Notes: a model not told the origin generated them from the letters alone. Positions 17,141-26,426 are shown, counted from the first letter of the stretch. The stretch is DNA of 64,000 nucleotides from Bacillota bacterium (GCA_023459495.1 JAEWTL010000004.1:169562-233561), one strand, 5' to 3'. A program made the numbers and translations.

Positions 17141-17797
17141 ATGGGAATTATCAATGATTATTTAAATGGGATTGAGAAGCGCTACCCCGCCACACAGGAG
17201 GTGCGCGAGCAGATCGAAGAGCTGCGCGACACGCTGCACATGAAGGCGGAGGAACTGCAGACGCAGGGCGTCCCCTACGACGAGGCATCCAGGCGGGCAG
17301 TGGATGATCTGGGCGATGTAACGCCGCTGCTGGATCAGGTGGCGGGCAATCTGCGCGCCGTATATGTTAACCGGCTCGCGCGCGGCAACGCCATTGCAGA
17401 CAGCTTCGCCATATTCGGCACCTACCTGTTTGGCTGGCTGGTATTTTTGCTTTCCACACAGCACCAAGGATACGAATTTATTTTGCCTTTCTTGACGCTC
17501 TCCGGTCTGGTTATCGTGGGGCTTGGCATATGGCCCTTAACCGCGCATTTCACCTACCGCAGACAGCCGGACAAAGTGGATATCATCACCATGCGCTTTC
17601 GGCGGCATATGAAGATTGCGCTGTTCAGCTGGCTCGGAATATCGGTTGTACTCGTGTTCATCAATATTCCCATGCTATGGTCGGGATACTCCGGCGTGTG
17701 GTTCATTTGGCCCATTATCGGGATTGCCAATTGGCCGATCAACATCTGGCTGTATCATCGTCAGCTCATCAGCGGGCGCTACGACGCGGCGGTTTGA
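17141..17797 (+). CDS. Permease-prefix domain membrane protein (PadR partner)
   Basis: A 218-residue protein. The first ~65 residues (NDYLNGIEKRYPATQEVREQIEEL, then AVDDLGDV) form the helical permease-prefix/HAAS-like domain, followed by four hydrophobic helices. It starts 3 bases after padR with GGAGGAG upstream. Such pairs are thought to form membrane-linked regulatory modules, though no direct function is known. The gene is intact. Confidence 0.85.
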   Translation: MGIINDYLNGIEKRYPATQEVREQIEELRDTLHMKAEELQTQGVPYDEASRRAVDDLGDVTPLLDQVAGNLRAVYVNRLARGNAIADSFAIFGTYLFGWLVFLLSTQHQGYEFILPFLTLSGLVIVGLGIWPLTAHFTYRRQPDKVDIITMRFRRHMKIALFSWLGISVVLVFINIPMLWSGYSGVWFIWPIIGIANWPINIWLYHRQLISGRYDAAV

Positions 17798-17887
17798 CAC
17801 AGAAGCGGGGGCGCTGTCCCGGCGTCCCCTGCGAAGACCTGCGATCAATGGAGCAGTACCCCCGCATATATTTTTTCGGGAGGAAAC

Positions 17888-18001
17888 ATGAAGCGGTTCT
17901 TTATATCGATACTGGGTTTTTTAAATATCTGCGCAATCGGCATCATTTCGGCGCTGGTTTGCGCCGCGTCTGCGCTTTTCCTTCCGAAAAACCGCTTTTA
18001 A
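17888..18001 (+). CDS. 37-residue single-helix membrane peptide
   Basis: ATG 17888 follows GGGAGG with five-base spacing, one of the best ribosome binding sites in the window. The product begins MKRFFISILGFLNICA, has one hydrophobic helix over most of its length and ends LPKNRF. It lies 90 bases after the padR-linked gene on the same strand, so it could be the third gene of that operon. No family recognised. Confidence 0.5.
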   Translation: MKRFFISILGFLNICAIGIISALVCAASALFLPKNRF

Positions 18002-18027
18002 CTGCCTGACGTCAAATCTCCGCTCAT

Positions 18028-18190
18028 TCTCTTTCCCTATGGTGCAACAGGATTCTTCGTCGCTTCCGCTCCTCAGAATGACAGCGGGGCCAAGATGCTG
18101 AAAAAAGTGCGAGCGATTAAACAAAACTTCCGAATCCCGTCATGCTGAGCCCGCAGGCGAAGCATCTTTTACGCTGATGGGCTGTCGAAC
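18028..18190. repeat. Intergenic imperfect palindromes (GTCAT-CTGAG family)
   Basis: The gene-free stretch 18002-18488 holds two arms of the dispersed palindrome family: GATTCTTCGTCGC with CTCAGAATGAC (18052-18083), and CGTCATGCTGAG with GAAGCATCTT (18137-18172). The rest (to 18488) is AT-rich towards the SPFH gene, with no ORF. Confidence 0.6.
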
Positions 18191-18488
18191 TCTCGCCACT
18201 TTCAATGCATCATGTGACAGCGGGGTCTTGGCAAATCGCAAACTCTCCAAAAACATCTGGCTATACCAATTTCGGCACGTAAGCGCGCGCCTGAACGCGC
18301 CTGAACGAGGCAGGATACGACCGGAAGAGTAGCTTTCACCTAATTATCCCCCAACAATCCCCGCGATATGGGGCGAATTTTAGCGGCATTTTACTTTATA
18401 TTCAAATGGATATACAATATTTTCAAAATTAAATGAGGCCAAGGCGGGGTGAGAGCTCCGTCTTTGCCTTAGAAAAGGGGTTTTGAGT

Positions 18489-20540
18489 ATGGATACCATT
18501 TGGATCGTAGCACTGTCAATTGTGGGGTTCTATCTGTTCTTGAAGCTGATCCTCGGCTTTCGGATCATCAAGAACAACAAGATCGCGATCGTGGAGAAAT
18601 GGTGGTCTCCCAGAGGTTCGCTGAAGGAGCAGATCATCGCGCTCAAAGGCGAAGCGGGCTATCAGCCACAGATCATCCGCGGCGGCATTCACTTTTTGAG
18701 CCCGCTGATGTACAAGGTGCACATGTGTCCGCTGGTAACGGTGCCGCAGGGCCAGATCGCTTACGTGTTCGCACGGGACGGGCAGCCGCTTTCGCCGACG
18801 CAGACGCTGGCGCGCGTAGTGCCGGAGAGCAACAACTTCCAGAACGCACGGGCGTTCCTGGAGAACGGCGGACAGAAGGGTCCACAGCGGGGGATCGTGC
18901 GTGAAGGTACGTACGCGTTCAATTTGGCGCAGTTCGTGATCATCACGCAGGACCGGATCTACTTCCTGCCGCTGGGCAACCGGTCGGAGGAAGCGACGAT
19001 CACCACGATGGCCGAGGTGCTCAAGGAACGCGGCGGCTTCCGGCCGATCGTCATCAAGGGCAGCGACGACAAGGTGGGCATCGTGACGGTGCACGACGGC
19101 CTGTCGCTGGCGAAGGACGACATCATCGCGCCTGCGGTGGGTTCCGACCCGTCGGACCCGGCCACCTACCACAACAACTTCCAGGACCCGGAGAAGTTTT
19201 TGGTGGCGGGCGGCTTCAGGGGCCGGCAGCATCAGGTGCTGGTGGAAGGCACGTACTTCATCAACCGCTTTTTCGCGACGGTGGAGCTGATCGACAAGTC
19301 GGTGATTGAAGTGGGCTTCGTGGGCGTGGTGGTCAGCTACATCGGGCCGCGTGGCGTGGATTCCACGGGCGACAGCTACAAGCACGGCGAACTAGTGGAG
19401 CAGGGCTACCGCGGCGTGTGGCGGGAACCGCTGATGCCCGGCAAATACGCGTTCAACACGTACGCGGGCAAGATCATCCGCGTGCCCACCACGAACATTA
19501 TCCTGAAGTGGATCAGCAATCAGGCAGGTGCTCATCTCTACGATGAAAACCTGAAGGAAGTCAGCCTGATCACCAAGGATGCGTTCGAGCCCTCGCTGCC
19601 GCTGTCGGTCGTGATGCACATCAGCTACCTGAAGGCGCCGCTCGTGATCCAGCGGTTCGGCGACATCAAGATGCTCGTGGACCAGACACTGGACCCGATG
19701 GTCTCAGCCTACTTTAAGAACATCGGACAGACCAAGACGCTGATCCAGCTCATTCAGGAGCGCAACGACATCCAGAACTCGGCGTCGAGTGAGATGAAAA
19801 CGAAGTTCGACCACTACAATCTGGAGCTGGAGGAGGTGCTGATCGGTACGCCGTCCGCGTCCGCCAACGACAGCAAGATTGAGGTGATCCTGACGCAGCT
19901 GCGCGACCGGCAGATCGCCATGGAGCAGATCGAGACGTACGCACAGCAGGAGAAGGCGGCCGGCAAGGAGAAGGAGCTGCGTGAAGCGGAGTCCCGCGCA
20001 CAGCAGCAGAAATTCCTGACCGAGTCGGAGATCAACATCGAGATCCAGGGCAACCAGGGTAAGGCGGACTACCAGCGCTCGCTGCAGGAGGCCAGCAAGA
20101 TCAAGGCCATCGCCAAGGCGGAGGCTGAGAAGGAAGCCCGCGTGGGTATCGGCCGCGCCATCGCAATCGAGGAACAGGTAAAAGCCTACGGCGGCCCGCA
20201 GTTCCAGGTCATTCAGGACGTCATGGCCAAGTTCACGGCGGCGATCGAGAAGTCCAAGATCGACATCGTACCCAAGACCCTGATGACCATGGGCGGCAAG
20301 GACGGACAGGGTGCCTCGGCCAATGCGTTTGAAACGCTGCTGAACCTTCTCATCAGCGAGAAGCTGGGCGTGAAGTTCAACGAGGAGACCGGCGAGGTGG
20401 ATGAGCGCGTGAAGTCCATCAAGGAATCGATCATCAATACGATCGATATCGCGGCGGATGCGGAAACGCCCGCTCCGGCCATGTCGGAACCTGTGCAGGC
20501 ACCCGCGACGGAAGCACCGGAAGCGCCAAAAAAGGAATAA
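18489..20540 (+). CDS. SPFH/band-7 (flotillin-like) protein
   Basis: A 683-residue protein with an N-terminal membrane helix (WIVALSIVGFYLFLKLILGF). Band-7-like regions follow, then a Glu/Ala/Lys/Gln-rich coiled coil (about 460-570, with QQEKAAGKEKELREAESRAQ), and a Pro/Ala-rich tail. Proteins of this type form membrane microdomain scaffolds. ATG 18489 with AAGGGG upstream is chosen over an in-frame TTG six bases earlier. It is monocistronic. The region before the coiled coil is longer than in classic FloA/FloT. Confidence 0.85.
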   Translation: MDTIWIVALSIVGFYLFLKLILGFRIIKNNKIAIVEKWWSPRGSLKEQIIALKGEAGYQPQIIRGGIHFLSPLMYKVHMCPLVTVPQGQIAYVFARDGQPLSPTQTLARVVPESNNFQNARAFLENGGQKGPQRGIVREGTYAFNLAQFVIITQDRIYFLPLGNRSEEATITTMAEVLKERGGFRPIVIKGSDDKVGIVTVHDGLSLAKDDIIAPAVGSDPSDPATYHNNFQDPEKFLVAGGFRGRQHQVLVEGTYFINRFFATVELIDKSVIEVGFVGVVVSYIGPRGVDSTGDSYKHGELVEQGYRGVWREPLMPGKYAFNTYAGKIIRVPTTNIILKWISNQAGAHLYDENLKEVSLITKDAFEPSLPLSVVMHISYLKAPLVIQRFGDIKMLVDQTLDPMVSAYFKNIGQTKTLIQLIQERNDIQNSASSEMKTKFDHYNLELEEVLIGTPSASANDSKIEVILTQLRDRQIAMEQIETYAQQEKAAGKEKELREAESRAQQQKFLTESEINIEIQGNQGKADYQRSLQEASKIKAIAKAEAEKEARVGIGRAIAIEEQVKAYGGPQFQVIQDVMAKFTAAIEKSKIDIVPKTLMTMGGKDGQGASANAFETLLNLLISEKLGVKFNEETGEVDERVKSIKESIINTIDIAADAETPAPAMSEPVQAPATEAPEAPKKE

Positions 20541-20566
20541 GGCTTGTCTCCATTCGGAGATACACT

Positions 20567-20598
20567 CAGGGCGGCTCATCACAGCCGCCCTGTTTTTT
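20567..20598 (+). terminator. Intrinsic terminator of the SPFH gene
   Basis: Ten-bp perfect stem CAGGGCGGCT / AGCCGCCCTG with loop CATCAC, followed by TTTTTTG. Confidence 0.92.
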
Positions 20599-20639
20599 GT
20601 TCAGCCGGGAATTCACACGGCCTACCTTGTAAGGGGAGA

Positions 20640-21115
20640 TCAGCTTGATAACAAAGCCTCACTTGTGATTCTGAGGGTGTGAAGCACCCGAAGAATCTTA
20701 AGCAGTAAACCACTTTAAGATGCTCGTCCACTCATAGTCGCCTTCGGCAAGATCCTTCGCTAACGCTCAGGATGACAGTAAGGGGTTTTTCAGTAGTTGT
20801 GCTTATCTATCACTCCCTCCGGCGCTGCGCGCCACCTCCCTCGTCTGAGGGAGGCTTTGTCTGCGTCCTGTGGCGGTGGCGAAAAAAGGTGTGTATAAAT
20901 TACCGATACTATACGATACTTTGCGATACTGGAATAACCGTAAGGCTTCCCCCGGGGGAAGCTGTCCCCAAAGGGGGACTGATGAGGGGCAAAGCGATAC
21001 TGTCCGTCTATGAATTTCGTTATCTGTTTACCCTCATCCGGCGCTGCGCGCCACCTTTCCGGGGTCTCCAAAAAGACGCAGGCTTTGTGGGTGGTCACCT
21101 AAGGGGAAGGCTCTA
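20640..21115. repeat. Gene-free region of dispersed palindromic repeats
   Basis: No gene is supported between 20599 and 21117. An arm with GATTCTGAGGGTGTGAAG ends in GAAGAATCTT (20659-20700), and its partner AGATCCTTCGC with CTCAGGATGAC ends near 20776. A different motif CCGGCGCTGCGCGCCACCT occurs twice (about 20819 and 21038) with CTCCCTC/GAGGGAG and CCCCCGGGGG hairpins between. Small frames here are chance. Confidence 0.65.
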
Positions 21116-21117
21116 TC

Positions 21118-22686
21118 TCATGCTTTCACCTGGAACAGGCAATAAGTGAAATTTATATGTTCAAAATTCTGCTGCACGGTGTCCACCAACTCGTAATTGT
21201 CCAGCAGATATGGCACGTCGCCACCATACTCCTGCTTCCCTCCCCTATACCGCAGCACGACAAAATCCACCGTTTTGTTGCGGATGGCCTGCTGCTGTAC
21301 CTGCGTCATTTCGGGCAGATCGAGGTTGAGCTTGCAGAAGTATCGCACCGTGGGCAGGATGTCCGCTGCGGTATAGAAGCCGCCGTCGAGGAAGCCATAG
21401 TTGAGCATCGTAGGCGCTTCCTCTTCGTTCATGATGGCGGCAAAGCGGTACTGCGCAAGCTCCTCTTGGTCCTGCTGCATGAAGTCATGGTACTGATAGC
21501 TGCCGTACGCGCCCAGCGTAGAGAGCACCAGCGCCGCGGCGCACAGCATGACAAAGATAGGGTGGCGTAGGGCGCGGACTCCTGTACGCGCCGCAACCGG
21601 GCGTGTCGGGGCCGCCGTACGCACCAGTGCGGACAGCGCATAAGCCGCCGCGATGAGGCCGGGCAGCATCAGCATGCCGCGCAGGATGAGGAAGTAATAC
21701 GGGTACGTCCGTCCGCCTGCGTATACGCCGAAAGCCAGCAGCACGGGCAGCAGCACGAAGCAGATTTTGGGCCATACGCCGCGCAGCAGCTTGCGCGTAA
21801 ACACGAAGCCCATCAGCCCTGACGCCATGGACGCAATCAGTACAGGACTGGCTGCCACGGCGTCAACTACTGTTTTCCATGCTGTGGCCCCCATCTCCCC
21901 CAGCCCGGACGTTTTGGGGTAAGCAGTAAAGTTGAGATAGAAGTAGGCATGGAACCAGCCCCCGAGCGCGCCGTTTACGGCAAAGTAGATTACCCACGGC
22001 AGCGTAGCGGCAGCCATGCCGAGCAGAAACCATCCGCACGCAGCAAACGCGCGGCGCGTCTGCTTTGCAATCAGCAGTTCCACAAAAACGGCAAGCATCC
22101 ACCCCGCCCAAAAACCGAGCATCGTATATTTAACCCACAGCACGCAACCTGCCAGCACGCCGCAGACAATGAGCATCTTGCGGGAAAGGTCTTCACGGTC
22201 CTTGAAGAAGCGCATTAGGGCATAAAAGCCGAACATCAGCAGTGGCAGGCAGTATTCCTCCGCACTGTCCCCGTGGGCGAACGAGGCCGACGCATACACC
22301 AACGCCGCCAGCACCGGGGCGAGCACATATCCCCAGCGTGCGTCCAGGAACAGGGCCGCAGTCTTTGCGGCATAGTACAGAAACGCCGCGCCCGCGACGA
22401 CCTCAAGGATATATACTCCGATAAATGTGGTATGCGAGACGAGATATGCAAGGCCGTGCAGGAAGTAGAGCAACACACCTTTCTGCTCCATCAAATCGCG
22501 GTATGGCACGAGGCCGTTCATCATGCCCTTGCCCACCGTGAAGTAGCAGTTGGCGTCCACCCAGTCGTTGAACGGATACAGGAAAGAGGATTTGGAGCAG
22601 ACCGCAAGCACGGCGGCCGCGGTGAGAAAGCACCAGAGCAGCAGCCCATATCGCTGGATAACGCCCTTCCGATGGCCAGTTTCCAT
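21118..22686 (-). CDS. Multi-pass membrane protein, GT-C (GT39-like) glycosyltransferase candidate
   Basis: A 522-residue protein with about ten hydrophobic helices. The first exterior loop contains YPFNDWVDANCYFTVGKGM and DLMEQKGVLLYF; acidic residues in this loop are typical of polyprenyl-phosphate-sugar dependent GT-C enzymes. The C-terminal ~130 residues are soluble. The start at 22686 follows GGAGGACGTC; an upstream ATG overlaps a TATAAT box. Function in cell-envelope glycosylation is family-based inference. It stands alone. Confidence 0.75.
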   Translation of the reverse strand: METGHRKGVIQRYGLLLWCFLTAAAVLAVCSKSSFLYPFNDWVDANCYFTVGKGMMNGLVPYRDLMEQKGVLLYFLHGLAYLVSHTTFIGVYILEVVAGAAFLYYAAKTAALFLDARWGYVLAPVLAALVYASASFAHGDSAEEYCLPLLMFGFYALMRFFKDREDLSRKMLIVCGVLAGCVLWVKYTMLGFWAGWMLAVFVELLIAKQTRRAFAACGWFLLGMAAATLPWVIYFAVNGALGGWFHAYFYLNFTAYPKTSGLGEMGATAWKTVVDAVAASPVLIASMASGLMGFVFTRKLLRGVWPKICFVLLPVLLAFGVYAGGRTYPYYFLILRGMLMLPGLIAAAYALSALVRTAAPTRPVAARTGVRALRHPIFVMLCAAALVLSTLGAYGSYQYHDFMQQDQEELAQYRFAAIMNEEEAPTMLNYGFLDGGFYTAADILPTVRYFCKLNLDLPEMTQVQQQAIRNKTVDFVVLRYRGGKQEYGGDVPYLLDNYELVDTVQQNFEHINFTYCLFQVKA

Positions 22687-22819
22687 GACGTCCTCCACTG
22701 GTTTTGGCATCATTATACTTTATTCCGATGCATTTGTCTTAACAGGAAGATCACATTTTACCGTATAAACGAAAACCGGCTTGTTCTATGGTATAAGCAC
22801 CATCCACCCTATTCATTTA

Positions 22820-23137
22820 TTACTCAATCATGACTGAAATTTCGTTTTGTGCAAGGTTGCGGTCGCTGACGACCCAGCTCTCGATTGGCAGATCCAGCCG
22901 ATAGCCGCCTTCCTCTGCCTCAGTGAACACCTGCAGCCTGCCGTATAAATAGAAACGCCGGGGAAACATGTGCACAACAAGCTTTCCCTGACCGCGGTAT
23001 GCTTTCTTCATCTTCTTTACCACCCGGCATAACTCCTGCAGGATGCGCTGCCTCAGTGCGCCCATCTGCTCTTCTGCATCTGCATCCTCTCCTGCTGCGC
23101 AGAAAAGACACTCGCTGATCCTGATGCTGCTTCGCAT
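22820..23137 (-). CDS. Small protein of unknown function
   Basis: A 105-residue protein starting MRSSIRISECLF, with GAGGTG six bases upstream. A Cys-containing N-terminus is followed by a helix (MGALRQRILQELCRVVKKMKK) and then beta-like strands (GKLVVHMFPRRFYLYGRLQVF). No signal peptide or membrane helix. Not recognised. It lies between the GT-C gene and the divergent mrnC operon. Confidence 0.65.
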   Translation of the reverse strand: MRSSIRISECLFCAAGEDADAEEQMGALRQRILQELCRVVKKMKKAYRGQGKLVVHMFPRRFYLYGRLQVFTEAEEGGYRLDLPIESWVVSDRNLAQNEISVMIE

Positions 23138-23289
23138 AGCTGTCACCTCTTTATGTAGGATAGGGGGCGGACAAATTCAATAAGAGTATTGCACAGTTCC
23201 GCTCGGTTGACAATAATATTTTTATATATTATTACATTTTATTGTACGATCTGGTATATGCACTGCTCGGTGAAATTTGACACGGCACA

Positions 23290-23318
23290 TTGTTGCCTTT
23301 AAGCAACGATGCTATAAT
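23290..23318 (+). promoter_or_regulatory. Promoter of mrnC, -10 six bases before ATG
   Basis: TTGTTG (23290-23295) and TATAAT (23313-23318), 17-base spacer. The expected start of transcription is at or next to the ATG at 23325. A second TTGACA at 23277-23282 is too far away to pair with it. Confidence 0.6.
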
Positions 23319-23324
23319 GAACTA

Positions 23325-23732
23325 ATGGACAAACTGGACGAAAACAGAATCCGAGAGCTGTCACCCGTGGCGCTCGCCTATATCGGCGATACGGTATATG
23401 ACCTGCACGTACGCACCTTTTTGGTCAGCCGCCGCGCGGGCCGTATTGAAGGCATGCACAAGCTGGCGACCAGTGTGGTCAACGCGCGCGCGCAGGCGCA
23501 GGCCGCGCAGCTGCTTGTCCGCGATTTTACGGAGCGCGAGCTGGAAATTTTCCGTTCGGGGCGAAACGCCAAATCCACGCCGCCCAAGAACATGAGCCGC
23601 GAGGATTATTCGCTGGCCACCGGGCTGGAAGCCGTAATCGGCTACTTATCTCTCACCGGGCAGGAGACGCGCGTTGAAGCGCTGCTCACCACGGTGATCG
23701 ATCATTTTTTAGGGGGAAGCAATAATGCCTGA
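23325..23732 (+). CDS. mrnC: Mini-ribonuclease III
   Basis: A 135-residue RNase III catalytic domain without a dsRNA-binding domain. The signature LSPVALAYIGDTVYDLHVR (residues 12-30) contains the metal-binding acids, and GRNAKSTPPKNMSREDY is the second conserved block. It matures the ends of 23S rRNA precursors in Firmicutes. ATG 23325 is chosen for homology; there is no ribosome binding site, fitting a leaderless mRNA. The end overlaps thyX by 8 bases. Confidence 0.92.
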   Translation: MDKLDENRIRELSPVALAYIGDTVYDLHVRTFLVSRRAGRIEGMHKLATSVVNARAQAQAAQLLVRDFTERELEIFRSGRNAKSTPPKNMSREDYSLATGLEAVIGYLSLTGQETRVEALLTTVIDHFLGGSNNA

Positions 23733-24465
23733 AGCGAAACTCAGTGTAAAGCTGTTATCTTTTTCGCCGGACGCGGAAAAACTAACCGCAATGGCGTCCA
23801 AGCTGTGCTACAGCCCGGCGCACATCGACGACATCGGCGACGGACTGACCGAAGCCAGCGCCGCGTCGTTTATCCAGAAGATCGTCGATCTGGGCCATCT
23901 CTCAACGATTGAGCACGCAAGCTTTACATTCGGTATTGAAGGCGTATCGCGTACGCTGCTTGCGCAGATTACGCGGCACCGCATTGCAAGCTTCTCGGTG
24001 CAGTCGCAGCGCTACGTGAGCTATTCGGACGGCGGGTTCGGCTACATCATCCCTCCCGCCATTCGCGACCTGGGTGAAGAGGCCGTGGCGAAGTACGAGG
24101 CGCAGATGGCGCAGATGCAGGGCTGGTACGACGAGTGGAGAGAAGCGTTGGGCGGAGCGGGCGAAAAATCCAACGAGGATGCGCGCTTTGTGCTGCCGGG
24201 CTCCTGCGAAACGCGTATGATGCTGACCATGAACGCAAGGGAGCTGCTGCACTTCTTCTCACTGCGCTGCTGCAACCGTGCCCAATGGGAGATTCGCGCG
24301 CTCGCGTGGGAGATGCTCCGGCTGGCCTGCGAAGCCGCGCCCGCGCTGTTCTCCGCCGCAGGGCCGTCCTGCGTTGGCGGAGCGTGCAGTGAAGGCAAAA
24401 TGACATGCGGAAAAGCGGCGGAAGTGCGCGCCCGCCACAACGAACTGATGAAAGGCTTAAAATAG
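23725..24465 (+). CDS. thyX: FAD-dependent thymidylate synthase
   Basis: A 246-residue flavoenzyme making dTMP from dUMP with methylene-tetrahydrofolate and NADPH. The family motif RHRxxSxxxxSxRY is at residues 84-97 (RHRIASFSVQSQRY), and LLHFFSLRCCNRAQWEIR forms the substrate site. Length is normal. AGGGGG precedes the ATG inside mrnC, so translation is coupled. thyX stands here in the typical clostridial mrnC-thyX-rlmB order. Confidence 0.95.
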   Translation: MPEAKLSVKLLSFSPDAEKLTAMASKLCYSPAHIDDIGDGLTEASAASFIQKIVDLGHLSTIEHASFTFGIEGVSRTLLAQITRHRIASFSVQSQRYVSYSDGGFGYIIPPAIRDLGEEAVAKYEAQMAQMQGWYDEWREALGGAGEKSNEDARFVLPGSCETRMMLTMNARELLHFFSLRCCNRAQWEIRALAWEMLRLACEAAPALFSAAGPSCVGGACSEGKMTCGKAAEVRARHNELMKGLK

Positions 24466-25224
24466 ATGGATATCATATACGGCAGAAACACAGTAAAATC
24501 CGCGATCAAATCCGGCAGGCCGCTGGATAAGCTGCTTGCGTCCAAGGATATCGACGACCCGAGCGTGCGCGAGATACTGACGCTAGCAACGCAGCGCCAC
24601 ATCCCCATCGTCCGGGTGGACAAGCGCAAGCTGGACAGCCTGACACAACCCTTTGGTTATGAGGGCAAGCCCGCCAACCATCAGGGGGTGGTGGCTGTGA
24701 CGCCCGCGATGGAGTATGCCGAGGTGGAGGACATCCTCGCCCGCGCGGCAGAGAAAGGTGAACCGCCGTTCGTTGTCCTGCTGGACGGTGTGACGGACGA
24801 GGGGAACCTGGGCTCCATCATCCGCAGCGCGGAGGTGCTGGGCGCGCACGGCGTCATCATCGGCAAACACCGCAGCGCGTCGCTCTCGGCAGCGGTATGC
24901 AAGGCTGCTTCAGGCGCAGCGGAACTGCTGCCCGTCGCCAAGGTGACCAACTTAACGGCCACCATCGAGCAGCTCAAAGAGAAGAACATCTGGGTGGTCG
25001 CGGCGGACGCCTCTGCCCCATCTGCCGATACTGTGAATATGGCCGGTGCCATCGCGCTGGTGATCGGCGCAGAAGGCGAGGGTATCTCGCGGTTGGTGCT
25101 GGAAAGCTGTGACCTCAAGGCCAGCATCCCGATGAAAGGCCAGACAGGGTCACTCAACGCCGCGGTGGCGGCAGCGGTGCTGATGTATGAAAAGACACGT
25201 CAGGACGCCGGAAAGAAGCGGTAA
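24466..25224 (+). CDS. rlmB: 23S rRNA 2'-O-methyltransferase, TrmH/RlmB family
   Basis: A 252-residue SPOUT methyltransferase. The N-terminal substrate-binding domain includes IIYGRNTVKSAIKSG. The C-terminal knot has the three motifs NLGSIIRSAE, IGAEGEGISR and GSLNAAVAAAVLMYE. It methylates the ribose of a guanosine in 23S rRNA. The ATG touches the thyX stop codon. RlmB is the likely member of the family from its length and context. Confidence 0.92.
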   Translation: MDIIYGRNTVKSAIKSGRPLDKLLASKDIDDPSVREILTLATQRHIPIVRVDKRKLDSLTQPFGYEGKPANHQGVVAVTPAMEYAEVEDILARAAEKGEPPFVVLLDGVTDEGNLGSIIRSAEVLGAHGVIIGKHRSASLSAAVCKAASGAAELLPVAKVTNLTATIEQLKEKNIWVVAADASAPSADTVNMAGAIALVIGAEGEGISRLVLESCDLKASIPMKGQTGSLNAAVAAAVLMYEKTRQDAGKKR

Positions 25225-25289
25225 CCGCAGATTCAGGCGTCAAAACCGCCCAAACCTAAAATTTGTTATACCATGTACATCCCGTCATG

Positions 25290-25319
25290 TTGACTGCAAA
25301 GGGCTTGCCTTGCTATAAT
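25290..25319 (+). promoter_or_regulatory. Promoter of sigH
   Basis: TTGACT (25290-25295) and TATAAT (25314-25319), 18-base spacer, about 30 bases before the sigH start, so sigH has its own promoter within the cluster. Confidence 0.7.
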
Positions 25320-25349
25320 AACTATCTGAGTAGATTTGGAGGACAAGCC

Positions 25350-26003
25350 TTGAGCACTGCGAGAAAACCATCTTTTGATGAACGGCATACCGGCTATACG
25401 ACGATGACCGACGAGGCAGTCGCGGAACTCGCACGCGATTTCGACGGCGACGCGCTCGAATACCTGCTGAACAAGTATAAAAATTTCGTGCGCGCCAAAG
25501 CGCGTTCGTATTTCCTGATCGGCGCGGACCGCGAGGATATCGTGCAGGAAGGCATGATCGGGCTGTATAAGGCTGTGCGGGATTACCGTCCCACACGTAT
25601 GACCTCTTTCCGCGCCTTTGCGGAGCTGTGCGTGACGCGCCAGATCATCACCGCCATTAAAACGGCCACGCGCCAGAAGCACCGCCCGCTCAATTCCTAC
25701 GTTTCGCTCAGCAAGCCCGCTTACGACGAGGAGAGCGACCGCACCATGATGGACGTGATCTCCAGCTCCAAGATATCCAATCCCGAGGACATCATTATTG
25801 GCCGGGAGGACTTCTCCTCCATTGAGACCAAGATGGGCAAAATCCTCTCCCCGCTTGAGATGCAGGTGCTGCGCAAATATATCGACGGCAGATCGTACTA
25901 TGAGATTGCGGAGGAGCTGGACCGCAGCGTCAAATCCGTGGACAACGCCCTGCAGCGCGTCAAGAACAAGCTGGAAAAGCTGGTCACCACGGAGCGCGAC
26001 TGA
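25350..26003 (+). CDS. sigH: RNA polymerase sigma factor SigH
   Basis: A 217-residue sigma-70 family protein. Region 2 reads ADREDIVQEGMIGLYKAVRDYRP, followed by FRAFAELCVTRQIITAIKTATRQKH. Region 4 is LSPLEMQVLRKYIDGRSYYEIAEEL. SigH (Spo0H) starts the sporulation and competence programmes in Firmicutes. TTG at 25350 is chosen because TTTGGAGG lies upstream and the family starts here. Usually rpmG-secE-nusG follow sigH; here a DUF4440 gene does. Confidence 0.93.
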   Translation: MSTARKPSFDERHTGYTTMTDEAVAELARDFDGDALEYLLNKYKNFVRAKARSYFLIGADREDIVQEGMIGLYKAVRDYRPTRMTSFRAFAELCVTRQIITAIKTATRQKHRPLNSYVSLSKPAYDEESDRTMMDVISSSKISNPEDIIIGREDFSSIETKMGKILSPLEMQVLRKYIDGRSYYEIAEELDRSVKSVDNALQRVKNKLEKLVTTERD

Positions 26004-26005
26004 AC

Positions 26006-26365
26006 ATGCAGGCGGACGAGGCGCTATACCTTCGTATCCTGAAGCTGGAACAGTCGCTTTTGACTTCTGAGGTCCGGCATTCGGCGGAACAGCTCGCCGC
26101 GCTTCTTTCAGACGATTTTACGGAGTTCACCAGCTCCGGAAAAGAATATCGCTACCAGTGTGGCGATATTTTTGTTTCCCCTGCTGATGGTGTGATTCAG
26201 GATTTTGCGCTCCGCCCGCTGTCCGACGGCTGCGTGCTGGCCACGTATCGCTTCGTCCGCACGGACGGCAGCGCCAGTTTGCGCAGCTCTATATGGCAGC
26301 AATTCGGTGAACAGTGGAAGATGGTGTTCCATCAGGGCACGCCGGAGAACCGTCTGGAAACCTGA
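26006..26365 (+). CDS. DUF4440/NTF2-like protein
   Basis: A 119-residue cone-fold protein: helical N-terminus, then LLSDDFTEFTSSGKEYRY, then VLATYRFVRTDG, and WKMVFHQGTPE at the end. These are the usual DUF4440 landmarks. The family includes small-molecule binders and isomerases; no activity can be assigned. It begins two bases after sigH and is probably co-transcribed. Confidence 0.85.
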   Translation: MQADEALYLRILKLEQSLLTSEVRHSAEQLAALLSDDFTEFTSSGKEYRYQCGDIFVSPADGVIQDFALRPLSDGCVLATYRFVRTDGSASLRSSIWQQFGEQWKMVFHQGTPENRLET

Positions 26366-26426
26366 AATACTGTCTGTTTTGCTATTTGCAACAAACCTTA
26401 ACGCTTAAACATATAAGTTCTCTCTT

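Noticed and set aside
19704..20582. 292-codon minus-strand frame in the SPFH gene
   Set aside because: Antisense to a well supported gene; Leu/Arg/Asp-rich shadow translation.
20772..21149. 125-codon plus-strand frame
   Set aside because: It runs over palindromic repeats and has no support.
23277..23324. Longer mrnC starting at TTG 23277
   Set aside because: The extra residues overlap the promoter and have no counterpart in the family; ATG 23325 fits better.
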